Origin: an uncultured Oscillospiraceae bacterium
Lineage (GTDB): Bacteria > Bacillota > Clostridia > Oscillospirales > Oscillospiraceae
DNA length: 19,038 bases
Assembly (NCBI GenBank): GCA_934661715.1
Contig: CAKUJL010000004.1
Coordinates: forward strand, 1-19,038
Reading direction: 5' to 3'
Positions 6,003-13,585 of this stretch are shown piece after piece. The position numbers and the translations under genes are program-made. A model generated the notes under the pieces. That model was not told where the DNA came from and ran no database searches. It was given only the letters and a program-made list of their open reading frames with translations. The stretch's first letter is position 1; each line of letters begins with the position of its first letter.

Positions 6003-7352
6003 TTATAAAGACGTGCGCCCGGCCAGTGCGGCAAGATGCTCGATGGCCTGCGCGTGGGTGAGGGTGGGCGTTTCGATGGCTGCGGTCTGATGGAACATCG
6101 CGCGGCAGAAGCTTGAAAATTCTTCGCCGGAGACCGGCTCATCGGGACGGAAGCGGCCATTTTCCTGCGCAAGGCAGCCGCGCTCAAGCGCCAGCTCGAT
6201 CGACGCGCAGTAGGGGTGCTTATAAGAGACATCCCGGCAGACGTTCGTTCTGGATTTTACGAGGTCGATGCGCCGCGCCGCCGTTTTCCAGCCGAAGGCG
6301 AACATGCACGCCTCGCCGCGCGTGAGAACTGCATCGGGCTTTACCGTATTGTCGCGGAAGCAGACGCACCAGCCCGCGTCCAGAAGCGCCTTGGCCGGCG
6401 CAAACACTGGGCTTTCCGGCGAGAGGTCTGCAAACGGGCAGAGGGACAGAAGCTCGGAGACGGTCACGACGCGGTAGCCGTATTGCTGCAAAAGCGCCAA
6501 CTGCATCGGAAGGGCGTCCGCCACCGGAGAACGTCTGGCCATATTGTAGCCGTCCTTCTGGAAGATGATCTGGCCGCAGAGGCTGTCGGGGTTTTCCTCG
6601 AGCGCACGGCGCATGGGCGCCATCATGGCCTCGACTTCAGCTTCATAGCTTGCCAGCGGCAGCCAGCCCGCGCCGTCGAAGCTTGCGGCCATGTACTGAT
6701 AGCCAAGCAGTGCGTGCGCGTCGTAGCTCGAAAAGCCGTCTCGCGTCTTGTCCACATAGTGCGGCGGACGGGAGAGCCTGATCTCGTAGTGATATTCGCT
6801 TCTGAGCAGCTCGTCGAGCTTCTTAAGATCGTCAACGACGCCGGAAAGAGAATCAAACGGCTGCCGCGCACCGTAGACCAGCGGCTTCGGGCCGTATAAC
6901 ACGTGGCGGTAGGTGTGGCTCGTGATCTCATGCCCGCCGTCCAGAATTCTTCTCACCAGCTCCGGGCAGTGCACCGCGCCGCCGTCTGCGTCCTTCCCAA
7001 AATCGGGATAGTGGTCAAATTTTACGCCGCCCCACGACGCGGAGCCCTCTTTTCCGGGCTTGTCGGGGTAATTTTCGGACGTGTCGCCGACGATGTCGAA
7101 GGTGCCTCTGGCGTCAAACGCTTCCAGAGACTCCAGAAGCGAAAGCGTCAGCGGTTTTCCGTCCTTCGACGGGTTCGCGGGCAGGCGGCACGGGCCGTCG
7201 TCAAACGTCATGGCGCACACGCGCTCCGGCAGCGCGACGCGTTCAATGCGCCGCACGGGGCTTACATACACCGGCGTCCGGGCGCGAAGCTCGTCCTGAT
7301 AGCGGTGCTTGAGCTTTTTGGCAAGGCCGATGGCCTTTGTTACAGCGGACAT
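6003..7352 (-). CDS. Polysaccharide deacetylase with C-terminal SLH-like repeats
   Basis: Carbohydrate esterase family 4 (NodB-type) protein, 449 aa, expected to remove N- or O-acetyl groups from a glycan with a bound metal. Motif 1 is TFDDGP (49-54, D51/D52), motif 2 is H146xxxH150, and motif 3 includes R195-P-P. The C-terminal third (about 306-352 and 371-420) looks like two degenerate S-layer homology repeats (FADLSPESPVFAPAKALLDAG; CRDVSYKHP then GRFRPDEPVSGEEF), which normally anchor proteins to wall glycans. Yet the N-terminus is charged and lacks a signal peptide, so a surface location is unclear. The ATG follows an AGGAGG site 9 nt after the PHP gene stop. The glycan substrate is unknown. 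Confidence 0.82.
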   Translation of the reverse strand: MSAVTKAIGLAKKLKHRYQDELRARTPVYVSPVRRIERVALPERVCAMTFDDGPCRLPANPSKDGKPLTLSLLESLEAFDARGTFDIVGDTSENYPDKPGKEGSASWGGVKFDHYPDFGKDADGGAVHCPELVRRILDGGHEITSHTYRHVLYGPKPLVYGARQPFDSLSGVVDDLKKLDELLRSEYHYEIRLSRPPHYVDKTRDGFSSYDAHALLGYQYMAASFDGAGWLPLASYEAEVEAMMAPMRRALEENPDSLCGQIIFQKDGYNMARRSPVADALPMQLALLQQYGYRVVTVSELLSLCPFADLSPESPVFAPAKALLDAGWCVCFRDNTVKPDAVLTRGEACMFAFGWKTAARRIDLVKSRTNVCRDVSYKHPYCASIELALERGCLAQENGRFRPDEPVSGEEFSSFCRAMFHQTAAIETPTLTHAQAIEHLAALAGRTSL

Positions 7353-7361
7353 GGCAGCCTC

Positions 7362-8081
7362 CTAAACATGAAAGATGTCCCGCGCGACGCACGCGCAGAA
7401 ATAGGCGAACGCTTTGCAGCGGGTAAAACACGTGCCGCAGTTTTTTTCGCGGCGCAGCTTGGAAAGCCCCTTAAAGACCCATTTGCAGGGGCAGATCTCC
7501 TTTGCCTGACACTGACCGGCCTTTAGAGCCTGCTTCATCGCGGTGAGATTTCGTTCGCAGTCAAACTCCGTCACGCAGCCGCCGAGCTCCTTTGCGCAGT
7601 GCGCATCAGACCCGCCGGTGCCGGGAAGACCGGCCTTTTCGGCAAGCAGCCGCGCTTTTTCGTTTGCGCCTTTTTTGAGCATCGCGCGGGCGTTTGCGGT
7701 TTCGATGGCGTCGAAGCCGAGCGCCAGAATTTCGTCCTCCGTCAGCTTCACCGGCGCGAAGGGGTGCGCCAGAACGGCAAGACCGCCGCAGGCATGAATT
7801 TCCGCGATGGCCCTCTCCGGCGCGGGATAGGGGCCGAGGGCTTCAAAATCGATGGGCTTTTCCAGAAACAGCCCCAGAATGTGCCCGTTGGCGGTGGTGA
7901 TCTCCGCGCCCGGAATGAGCAGAATGCCGGGATCGCTGCCTGGAGGCGTGCACAGATCGTGGTCGGAGACCGTGATGGCGGAAAGGCCGCGCTGTTTGGC
8001 CGCTTCAATGAGGGCGGTTACGCTGGACCTTCCGTCCACGGACGCGCGGGAATGGACGTGCAGGTCGGAAAGAAGCTTCAT
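7362..8081 (-). CDS. PHP-domain metal-dependent phosphoesterase with Cys-rich tail
   Basis: Polymerase and histidinol phosphatase (PHP) family hydrolase, 239 aa, resembling the stand-alone 3',5'-nucleotide/oligonucleotide phosphatases (YciV/RnaM-like). Metal ligands are visible as H8 and H10 (DLHVHS), D40-H41-D42, E60, H106 (AHPF) and D149/H151 (GSDAH). The last 50 residues, beyond the TIM-barrel-like fold, contain eight cysteines (C191, C197, C199, C215, C218, C222, C229, C231), unusual for the family. The start is the ATG at 8081-8079, which overlaps the ATP-grasp stop as ATGA and begins with the conserved MKLLSDLHVHS; the seven-G run just upstream can serve as ribosome binding site. The frame stays open upstream, but only as an overlap with the ATP-grasp gene. 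Confidence 0.85.
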   Translation of the reverse strand: MKLLSDLHVHSRASVDGRSSVTALIEAAKQRGLSAITVSDHDLCTPPGSDPGILLIPGAEITTANGHILGLFLEKPIDFEALGPYPAPERAIAEIHACGGLAVLAHPFAPVKLTEDEILALGFDAIETANARAMLKKGANEKARLLAEKAGLPGTGGSDAHCAKELGGCVTEFDCERNLTAMKQALKAGQCQAKEICPCKWVFKGLSKLRREKNCGTCFTRCKAFAYFCACVARDIFHV

Positions 8082-9232
8082 TTGTGTCCCCCCCGGTGGA
8101 ATAAATTGCGGAAATACGCCCGGCCAGGGCCGGGGTCGGTGCGCTCGGCAAGACCGTTTTTCACCTGCGGATTCAGAAGATCGCAAAAAACGGCGAGGGT
8201 CTTTCCAATTTGCCCTCTTTTGAGATAGCCGAGGCTTGCGGCAAAATCTGCCGGATAATAGACCATTTTGACGCGCTGCGGCGGCGTTATTTCGGGCAGC
8301 GGCAGATTTTTCGACAGGCAGAACCAGCTGTAGGCGAGATCGCTTTTTGACACGCGCGTGAGCGGGAACGTGCCCCAGACGCGCGGGTTGACCTCCAGAA
8401 GCCGCGGCGAACCGTCGGACGCGCACTTGAACTCAAACATCGCAAGACCCGAAAAGCCGGTCGCTTCCACGATTTTTGCGGCAAAGCTCTCCAGATCGTC
8501 CCGCCGCACGCATTCGCAGCAGCTCGATGGGCCGCCGGAGACGGGGTATTCGCGCAAACGATGGTGGCAGATGCTTCTGTAAACGACGCCGCTTTTTGCC
8601 AGCACCGAGCAGCCGAAGCCGCCGCCGGGAAGATACTCCTGCACGATCGGCGCTTCTCCGGTGATCGACTGAAAATGAGAAAACGCGGCCTCGAGGTCTT
8701 CTCTTGTGCGGCAGATTTTATAGCGCTGCGCGGCGGTGAGACCGAATTTTTCCCCGCAGCGGGGCTTTACCACGCAGGGGGGCGGCACGCGCGAGAAAAA
8801 CGCGGCCAAAGCTTCGCCATCACCCTGCGCGTAATTTTCGGGCACGGGAACGCCGAGCTTTTCCGCCAGCTTCGCCACGCCCGCCTTGTCGTTGAGCAGC
8901 GCCAGCTGCGACGGCGTACCGATGCAGAGGCTGGAGGCCGAAGAAAAGTGTTCGCGGTTTTCACTCAGCAGCGCCAGCGTCTTCGCGCCGACGGGAAGAA
9001 GCGCCGGTTTTTCGCCGTCCTGCTCGGAAAGCTCGCGGCAGAGCGCAAGCAGCGCTTCTTCGTAAGTCTCGTCCGGAAGCTGCACGCAGCGGAACACGCC
9101 GCCGGACGCGAAGCCGACGGGATTTTCCATCGACGCTTTTTCACACGCGACGACGCGCACGCCGCGCTCACAAAGATCGCGGATGAGCGAAACGGACATC
9201 CGGTAATGCGCGTCGGTCACAATGGCAGTCAT
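8078..9232 (-). CDS. ATP-grasp family ligase (carbamoyl-phosphate-synthase-like)
   Basis: ATP-grasp enzyme, 384 aa, predicted to form an acylphosphate on a carboxylate and join it to an amine or other nucleophile. An N-terminal Rossmann-like domain (about 1-100) is followed by the grasp fold: LLNDKAG, the lysine motif CVVKPRCGEKFG, VQEYLPGGGFGCSVLA, and the magnesium-binding segment FEFK..PRLLEVNPRVWGT. The motif REYPVSGGPSSCCE is typical of a subgroup that ligates amino acids or peptides in secondary or envelope metabolism (family knowledge, substrate unknown). A TTG at 9247 is in frame, but the ATG at 9232-9230 has a GGGGAG site 7 nt upstream and is preferred. It is the first gene of the operon and overlaps the PHP gene by 4 nt. 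Confidence 0.83.
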   Translation of the reverse strand: MTAIVTDAHYRMSVSLIRDLCERGVRVVACEKASMENPVGFASGGVFRCVQLPDETYEEALLALCRELSEQDGEKPALLPVGAKTLALLSENREHFSSASSLCIGTPSQLALLNDKAGVAKLAEKLGVPVPENYAQGDGEALAAFFSRVPPPCVVKPRCGEKFGLTAAQRYKICRTREDLEAAFSHFQSITGEAPIVQEYLPGGGFGCSVLAKSGVVYRSICHHRLREYPVSGGPSSCCECVRRDDLESFAAKIVEATGFSGLAMFEFKCASDGSPRLLEVNPRVWGTFPLTRVSKSDLAYSWFCLSKNLPLPEITPPQRVKMVYYPADFAASLGYLKRGQIGKTLAVFCDLLNPQVKNGLAERTDPGPGRAYFRNLFHRGGHK

Positions 9233-9262
9233 GGCGATTCTCCCCAAAATAAGATGATAGCT

Positions 9263-9291
9263 ATTATACCGTTTTTTCGGGAGAATTGCAA
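9263..9291 (-). promoter_or_regulatory. Promoter of the ATP-grasp/PHP/deacetylase/LUD operon
   Basis: On the minus strand TTGCAA (9291-9286) and a perfect TATAAT (9268-9263) are separated by 17 nt, placing the start of transcription near 9256, about 24 nt before the ATP-grasp ATG. This is the best sigma-A-type promoter for the minus-strand genes 9232 to 5391. Confidence 0.75.
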
Positions 9292-9404
9292 CAAAGCCCG
9301 GCCTTCGCGCGGCAGGTGCGGCGGGGCAAAATGAAAAAGGAACAAAAAGTTTACAAATTTCTATCCGAAAAATTGCAAACCCACTTTCTTCTTTCCGCCG
9401 CTTG

Positions 9405-9413
9405 TGATATACT
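9405..9413 (+). promoter_or_regulatory. Extended -10 promoter for the U32 gene and following run
   Basis: TGATATACT (9405-9413) fits the extended -10 form (TGn plus TATACT). No good -35 lies 17 nt upstream (TTTCTT), as is common for extended -10 promoters. The rest of the 9292-9482 spacer holds a weak GCCCA/TGGGC inverted repeat (9432-9456) and a short TACTG tandem repeat, but no gene I can support. Confidence 0.5.
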
Positions 9414-9482
9414 GTACTGTACTATTGCTATGCCCATGCGCTTTTTTGCCGTGGGCGGGATTACAGACGAAGGAAGATCGGA

Positions 9483-11570
9483 ATGCTCGAATTGCTTTCT
9501 CCCGCGGGCTCGATGGAGGCGCTTCGCGCCGCCGTGCAGAACGGAGCCGACGCGGTTTATCTTGGATATGATATGTTCAACGCCCGCATGGGGGCGCAGA
9601 ATTTCTCCGCGGACGAATTGCAGGAGGCCATCGTCTATTGCCACGTGCGCGGGGTAAAGGTACACCTGACGCTCAACACGCTCGTCTCCGACCGGGAGAT
9701 GGCGCGGGCGGCGGAGGTCATCCGGGCGGCGGCTGTGTTCGGGGTGGACGCGTTTATCGTGCAGGACCTCGGCATGGTGCAGCTGTGTAAGGAAATTGCG
9801 CCCTCGGTGCAGATCCACGCCTCGACGCAGATGTCCATCCACTCTTTGGAGGGCGTCGTCGCCGCGGCAGAGCTCGGGTGCAGCCGGGTCGTGCTGGCGC
9901 GGGAGCTCCCGATGGACCAGATCCGCCATATTTGCAGAAGAAGCCCCGTCGAAATTGAGGTTTTCGTCCACGGTGCGCTTTGTATGTGCTACTCGGGGCA
10001 GTGCTACCTGTCCTCCGTCATCGGAAGACGCTCCGGAAACCGCGGCCAGTGCGCCCAGCCGTGCCGGCTCCCGTATGGCTACGGCCGGTTCGAGGCGACG
10101 AGATACCCTTTGAGCCTGAAGGACAACTGTCTGGTCGAGCACGTGCGGGAGCTTGAGCGCATGGGCGTTGCGTCTGTTAAAATCGAAGGCCGGATGAAGC
10201 GGCCCGAGTATGTCGCGGTCGTGACGAAGGCGTATAGAGCTGCCATCGACGGCAAGCGCGTCACGCAGGAAAACATGAAGGAGCTCGAGGCCGTCTTCTC
10301 CCGGCAGGGCTTCACGCAGGGCTATTATGAAGGAAAGACCGGACAGGACATGTTCGGCACGCGGCAGGAGCAGGAGGGCAACAAGGAGCTCTTCGCCGCC
10401 GCAAGAGCAACGTATGAATCGGGCGAGAGCCCGCGTGTGGGCGTCAAATTCTACGCGATGGTGCGTGCGAACGAGCCCGCGCAGCTGGCCGCGCAGGATG
10501 ACGACGGGCACGTGTGCAAGGCAGTCGGCCCCGTGCCGGAGCAGGCGCTGGTGCACTCTCTGACGGCGGACGATCTGGAGTCGCGGCTCAAAAAAACGGG
10601 CGGCACGCCGTATTACTGCACGATGGTGCGCTCGGTGGTAGACCCTGGTCTGATGCTTCCGGCGTCCAGCATCAACGCGATGCGAAGAGAGGTGCTCTCC
10701 GAGCTCACCGCGCGGCGCGGAAGAGTCGCGCTCTGCAAGACGAACGCGTACAACAAGCCCGCGCTCTATGACGGCATGTCCGGCGAGCCGCAGCTGACCG
10801 TCGCGGTGCGGAGCATTTCGCAGATCACGCCGCGGCTGATCGCGGAAAAACCGGCGGTTCTGTATGTGCCGCTGTCCGAGCTCTATGAGCACCCCGAGAT
10901 CGCAAGGACCATCGGCGTTGAGACGCAGCTGGCGGCCATTTTGCCGCGGGTGGTCTGGTCGGGCGAAAATCCGGGTCTGGCCGAACAGCTCAAGAGCGTC
11001 TATGTGATGGGCGTGCGGCAGCTGCTGGTCGGAAATCTCGGACAGATCAAGATCGCCAAGGCGGCGGGCTTTGCCGTGCGCGGCGACTTTGGGCTCAATA
11101 TCTACAATTCCCGCGCGATGCACTATTTAAGAACGAGCGGCGTTGACTCGCAGCTTCTGTCCTTTGAGATGACGCTGCCGCAGATTCGCGATATCTCCAA
11201 GGCCGTGCCGTCGGAGGTGATGATCTACGGAAGACTGCCGCTGATGCTGACAGAAAACTGCGTGATGAAAAACCGGACGGGCGCCTGCTCGTGCCAGACG
11301 ACGCAGACAAAGCTCACCGACCGCATGGGAGAGGAGTTCCCGATCGTCAAGGATCCCGGCACGTGCAGAAATGTCCTGCTCAACGGCAAAAAGCTGTATC
11401 TCCTCGACAAAAAAGAGAGCTTCCGCGGTATGGGACTGTGGGCGCTTCGCTTGCAGTTTACGACGGAAAACGCGGGCGAGGTCGACAGAGTCCTCTCCGA
11501 GTACCGCTCGGGCGCACGCTTTGAGCCGGGCAGCTGCACAAGAGGGCTTTACAATCGCGGCGTAGAATAA
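9483..11570 (+). CDS. Peptidase U32 family protein (RlhA/TrhP-like RNA hydroxylase), with DUF3656-type C-terminal part
   Basis: Large U32-family protein, 695 aa. Members once called peptidases or collagenases are now known in E. coli (RlhA, TrhP/YegQ) to be Fe-S proteins needed for prephenate-dependent hydroxylation of 23S rRNA or tRNA wobble uridine. The N-terminal barrel starts LLSPAGSMEALRAAVQNGAD. The U32 signature starts at E159 (EVFVHGALCMCYSGQC) and contains C167, C169 and C174; C190 and C194 follow in GQCAQPC, likely cluster ligands. A second, longer half (about 330-695) resembles the DUF3656 region of the Firmicute form and has its own Cys motif (GACSC) near residue 600. The ATG follows an AAGGAAG site. 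A tRNA or rRNA modification role is favoured over proteolysis; the exact target is not decidable here. Confidence 0.85.
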   Translation: MLELLSPAGSMEALRAAVQNGADAVYLGYDMFNARMGAQNFSADELQEAIVYCHVRGVKVHLTLNTLVSDREMARAAEVIRAAAVFGVDAFIVQDLGMVQLCKEIAPSVQIHASTQMSIHSLEGVVAAAELGCSRVVLARELPMDQIRHICRRSPVEIEVFVHGALCMCYSGQCYLSSVIGRRSGNRGQCAQPCRLPYGYGRFEATRYPLSLKDNCLVEHVRELERMGVASVKIEGRMKRPEYVAVVTKAYRAAIDGKRVTQENMKELEAVFSRQGFTQGYYEGKTGQDMFGTRQEQEGNKELFAAARATYESGESPRVGVKFYAMVRANEPAQLAAQDDDGHVCKAVGPVPEQALVHSLTADDLESRLKKTGGTPYYCTMVRSVVDPGLMLPASSINAMRREVLSELTARRGRVALCKTNAYNKPALYDGMSGEPQLTVAVRSISQITPRLIAEKPAVLYVPLSELYEHPEIARTIGVETQLAAILPRVVWSGENPGLAEQLKSVYVMGVRQLLVGNLGQIKIAKAAGFAVRGDFGLNIYNSRAMHYLRTSGVDSQLLSFEMTLPQIRDISKAVPSEVMIYGRLPLMLTENCVMKNRTGACSCQTTQTKLTDRMGEEFPIVKDPGTCRNVLLNGKKLYLLDKKESFRGMGLWALRLQFTTENAGEVDRVLSEYRSGARFEPGSCTRGLYNRGVE

Positions 11571-11592
11571 AACGACAAGAAGAAGGATACAC

Positions 11593-12165
11593 ATGATCAT
11601 TCTGGCATCGAAATCGCCCAGAAGAAAGCAGCTGCTTTCGATGATGGGCTTGGAATTTACCGTGCAGACCGCGGACGTCGACGAGACGATGGACAAGAGC
11701 CAGCCGCCCGAGCACGAGGTCGCGGCGGTGTCCGCAAGAAAGGCGGAGAAGATCGCGCACGAGCACCCGGACGATATTATCATTTCGGCAGATACAATTG
11801 TCGTCATCGACGGGAAAATTCTCGGAAAACCGAAGGATGAGGCGGACGCGGCGGACATGCTGCGGCTTCTTTCCGGCAGAACGCACACGGTGTTTACGGG
11901 CCTCACCGTCTTTGCCGGCGGCGAGACAAAAACGCGGGTCGTCGGAACGGAGGTCACGTTCCGAAAGCTTTCCGATACGGAGATCGCCGCGTATATCCGC
12001 ACCGGCGAACCCATGGACAAGGCCGGTTCCTACGGCATTCAGGGCTACGGCTCGATGTTCGTCTCGCACCTGAATGGCGACTATTTCTGCGTGATGGGGC
12101 TTCCGGTGTGCACGCTCGGCGAAATGCTGCGCGAGGCAGGCGTGGAAATTTTGGGACAGGTTTGA
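11593..12165 (+). CDS. maf: Maf family nucleotide pyrophosphatase
   Basis: Maf/YhdE-type nucleoside triphosphate pyrophosphatase, 190 aa, thought to hydrolyse non-canonical or canonical pyrimidine nucleotides, and linked to septum inhibition in Bacillus. Family motifs visible are the N-terminal ILASKSPRRKQLL, the RKAEKIA segment, the catalytic ISADTIVV (Asp), LGKPKD, and GSYGIQGYG near the C-terminus. The start has an AGAAGGA site 22 nt after the U32 stop, so the two are likely co-transcribed. The gene precedes mreC, as it precedes mre genes in Bacillus subtilis, supporting a link to cell-shape control. Confidence 0.93.
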   Translation: MIILASKSPRRKQLLSMMGLEFTVQTADVDETMDKSQPPEHEVAAVSARKAEKIAHEHPDDIIISADTIVVIDGKILGKPKDEADAADMLRLLSGRTHTVFTGLTVFAGGETKTRVVGTEVTFRKLSDTEIAAYIRTGEPMDKAGSYGIQGYGSMFVSHLNGDYFCVMGLPVCTLGEMLREAGVEILGQV

Positions 12166-12204
12166 TGTTCAGGCACTTTATAACTGGCGCAGGGAAGTGA
12201 TCGA

Positions 12205-13041
12205 TTGAAAAAGAATTTCTGGACCGCGCGGCTCAAGACGATCTTGATCGTTGCGGTGGTTCTGGCGGTCGTTGTGGCCGTCATCCTCGGCATCACGAGC
12301 GGGGCGACGTTCGGCGAAAACGTGGTGGGGACGCTCCTGTCTCCGCTGCGCACGGGCGTAGCCGCCATCGACCGGCAGGCCGAGCGGTACTACAACTACA
12401 TCTTCGGCTACGAGGCGCTGAAGGCCGAAAACGAAGAACTGCAAAAGAAAATTCTCGCGATGGAAGAGGACGTGCGCACAGCCGAGCAGTACCAGCGCGA
12501 AAACGAGCAGCTCAAGACGCTGCTGGGTCTGAGCCAGGAGCACGAGGATTACAGCTTTGTCTCGGCGTATATCATCTCGTGGGACTCGTCGGACTATAAA
12601 AGCGCGTTTACCATCGGCAAGGGCACAAACTCCGGACTCGAAGAAGGCATGTGCGCCGTGACGGAAAACGGGCAGGTCGTGGGCCTTATCACAAAGGTCG
12701 GCGTCAACTGGGCGTCCATCACGACGATCATGGACTCGTCTCTGGAAATCAGCGCCTCCATTGCGTCCTCGGGCTACACCGGCGTGGTGCAGGGCACGTA
12801 TCTTCCCGACGGCAGCAGCATTCTGCGCATGAACTATCTTCTGACCGACGCGATCATCAAAAATGACGATCAGGTCGTCACGACCGGCTCGACGCTCTAT
12901 CCCAGAGGCCTTCTTCTGGGCTATATCACGAACGCGAGCCAGGACGAGACGGGCGTTGCCAAATACGCGACGCTCCGGCCCTCGTGCGACCTCGATAACC
13001 TCGAGCAGATCTTTATCATCACCCAGTACGCAAACAACTGA
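12205..13041 (+). CDS. mreC: Rod shape-determining protein MreC
   Basis: Membrane-anchored elongasome scaffold, 278 aa, which in rods links cytoskeleton and penicillin-binding proteins. It has a single N-terminal membrane segment (about 12-32), a coiled coil (about 72-108, YEALKAENEELQKKI onwards with heptad Leu/Ile), and a beta-rich periplasmic-type domain (about 112-275, including GLEEGMCAVTENGQVVGLI and PRGLLLGYI). Translation begins at a TTG (12205-12207) behind AGGGAAG; no ATG fits better before the membrane segment. It lies 39 nt after maf. No mreB precedes it in this window, unlike B. subtilis. A perfect 8-bp hairpin encloses its stop codon. Confidence 0.93.
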   Translation: MKKNFWTARLKTILIVAVVLAVVVAVILGITSGATFGENVVGTLLSPLRTGVAAIDRQAERYYNYIFGYEALKAENEELQKKILAMEEDVRTAEQYQRENEQLKTLLGLSQEHEDYSFVSAYIISWDSSDYKSAFTIGKGTNSGLEEGMCAVTENGQVVGLITKVGVNWASITTIMDSSLEISASIASSGYTGVVQGTYLPDGSSILRMNYLLTDAIIKNDDQVVTTGSTLYPRGLLLGYITNASQDETGVAKYATLRPSCDLDNLEQIFIITQYANN

Positions 13042-13049
13042 GTTTGCGT
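13028..13049 (+). other. Stem-loop enclosing the mreC stop codon
   Basis: ACGCAAAC (13028-13035) pairs perfectly with GTTTGCGT (13042-13049) over a 6-nt loop that contains the mreC TGA. No T-run follows, so it is probably not a terminator; it could be an RNA-processing or translation-coupling element ahead of mreD. Confidence 0.5.
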
Positions 13050-13084
13050 GAGCAGACACCCTTCTGGAAAGGACGGCGGCGCGT

Positions 13085-13582
13085 ATGCGCGAGAAATATA
13101 AAAATGCGCTCATGTGGGCGCTATACGCGGCGCTGGTGCTGCTTGTGTTCGTGGTGCAGACGGTGAGCTTTGGCCGTCCCCGGTTTTTCGGCGTGAAGCT
13201 CTGCTTCATTCCCGTGCTGGTCGCGTGCGCGGCGATGCACACCGGAAGCGAAGCGGGCGCCATCTTCGGCATGGCGTGCGGCCTTGTCTGGACGCTCTCG
13301 GGCGCGGACGGGGGAGCGCTTCACATTGTGCTTCTTGCCATGTGCGGGGCGCTGGCGGGGTATCTCTGCGACCGGTATCTGGTGCGGAACCTCGTGTCGG
13401 CGCTTCTGATGAGCCTGATGAGTCTTCTCATCTGCCAGATCATGCTCTTTTTGTTCAAATGTTTCTTCACATCCATCGGCGCGGAGGGCTTTCTTCCGGT
13501 GCTGGCACAGGTGGGGCTGTCGCTTCTGCTGTGCCCGCCGGTCTATCTCGCCGCATGGGCGATCCGAAAGGCAGGTGCCTGA
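13085..13582 (+). CDS. mreD: Rod shape-determining protein MreD
   Basis: Small polytopic membrane protein, 165 aa, of the elongasome. About five hydrophobic helices are readable (MWALYAALVLLVFVVQTVSF; FIPVLVACAAM; IVLLAMCGALAGYL; LLMSLMSLLICQIMLFLF; VGLSLLLCPPVYLAAWAI), with the short charged C-terminus IRKAGA. Sequence conservation of MreD is low, so the call rests on topology, length and position between mreC and PBP2. A GGAAAGGA site lies about 10 nt upstream of the ATG. It ends 3 nt before the PBP2 start, so translation is likely coupled. Confidence 0.88.
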   Translation: MREKYKNALMWALYAALVLLVFVVQTVSFGRPRFFGVKLCFIPVLVACAAMHTGSEAGAIFGMACGLVWTLSGADGGALHIVLLAMCGALAGYLCDRYLVRNLVSALLMSLMSLLICQIMLFLFKCFFTSIGAEGFLPVLAQVGLSLLLCPPVYLAAWAIRKAGA

Positions 13583-13585
13583 ATT

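Noticed and set aside
9409..9423. Short TACTG tandem repeat near the U32 promoter
   Set aside because: Only about three units of a very short motif; no sign of function beyond overlapping the -10 region.
9351..11123. 590-codon open frame on the minus strand opposite the U32 gene
   Set aside because: It is an antisense shadow of a GC-rich gene, with Arg/His-rich low-complexity translation, no domain and no ribosome binding site. The U32 frame has full family motifs.
12162..12184. Possible promoter before mreC (TTGATG and TATAAC)
   Set aside because: The spacing is 11 nt, and no other -35 fits; co-transcription from upstream is more likely.
12178..13272. 364-codon minus-strand frame opposite mreC
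   Set aside because: Shadow of mreC and mreD in a GC-rich genome; no domain or start signal.
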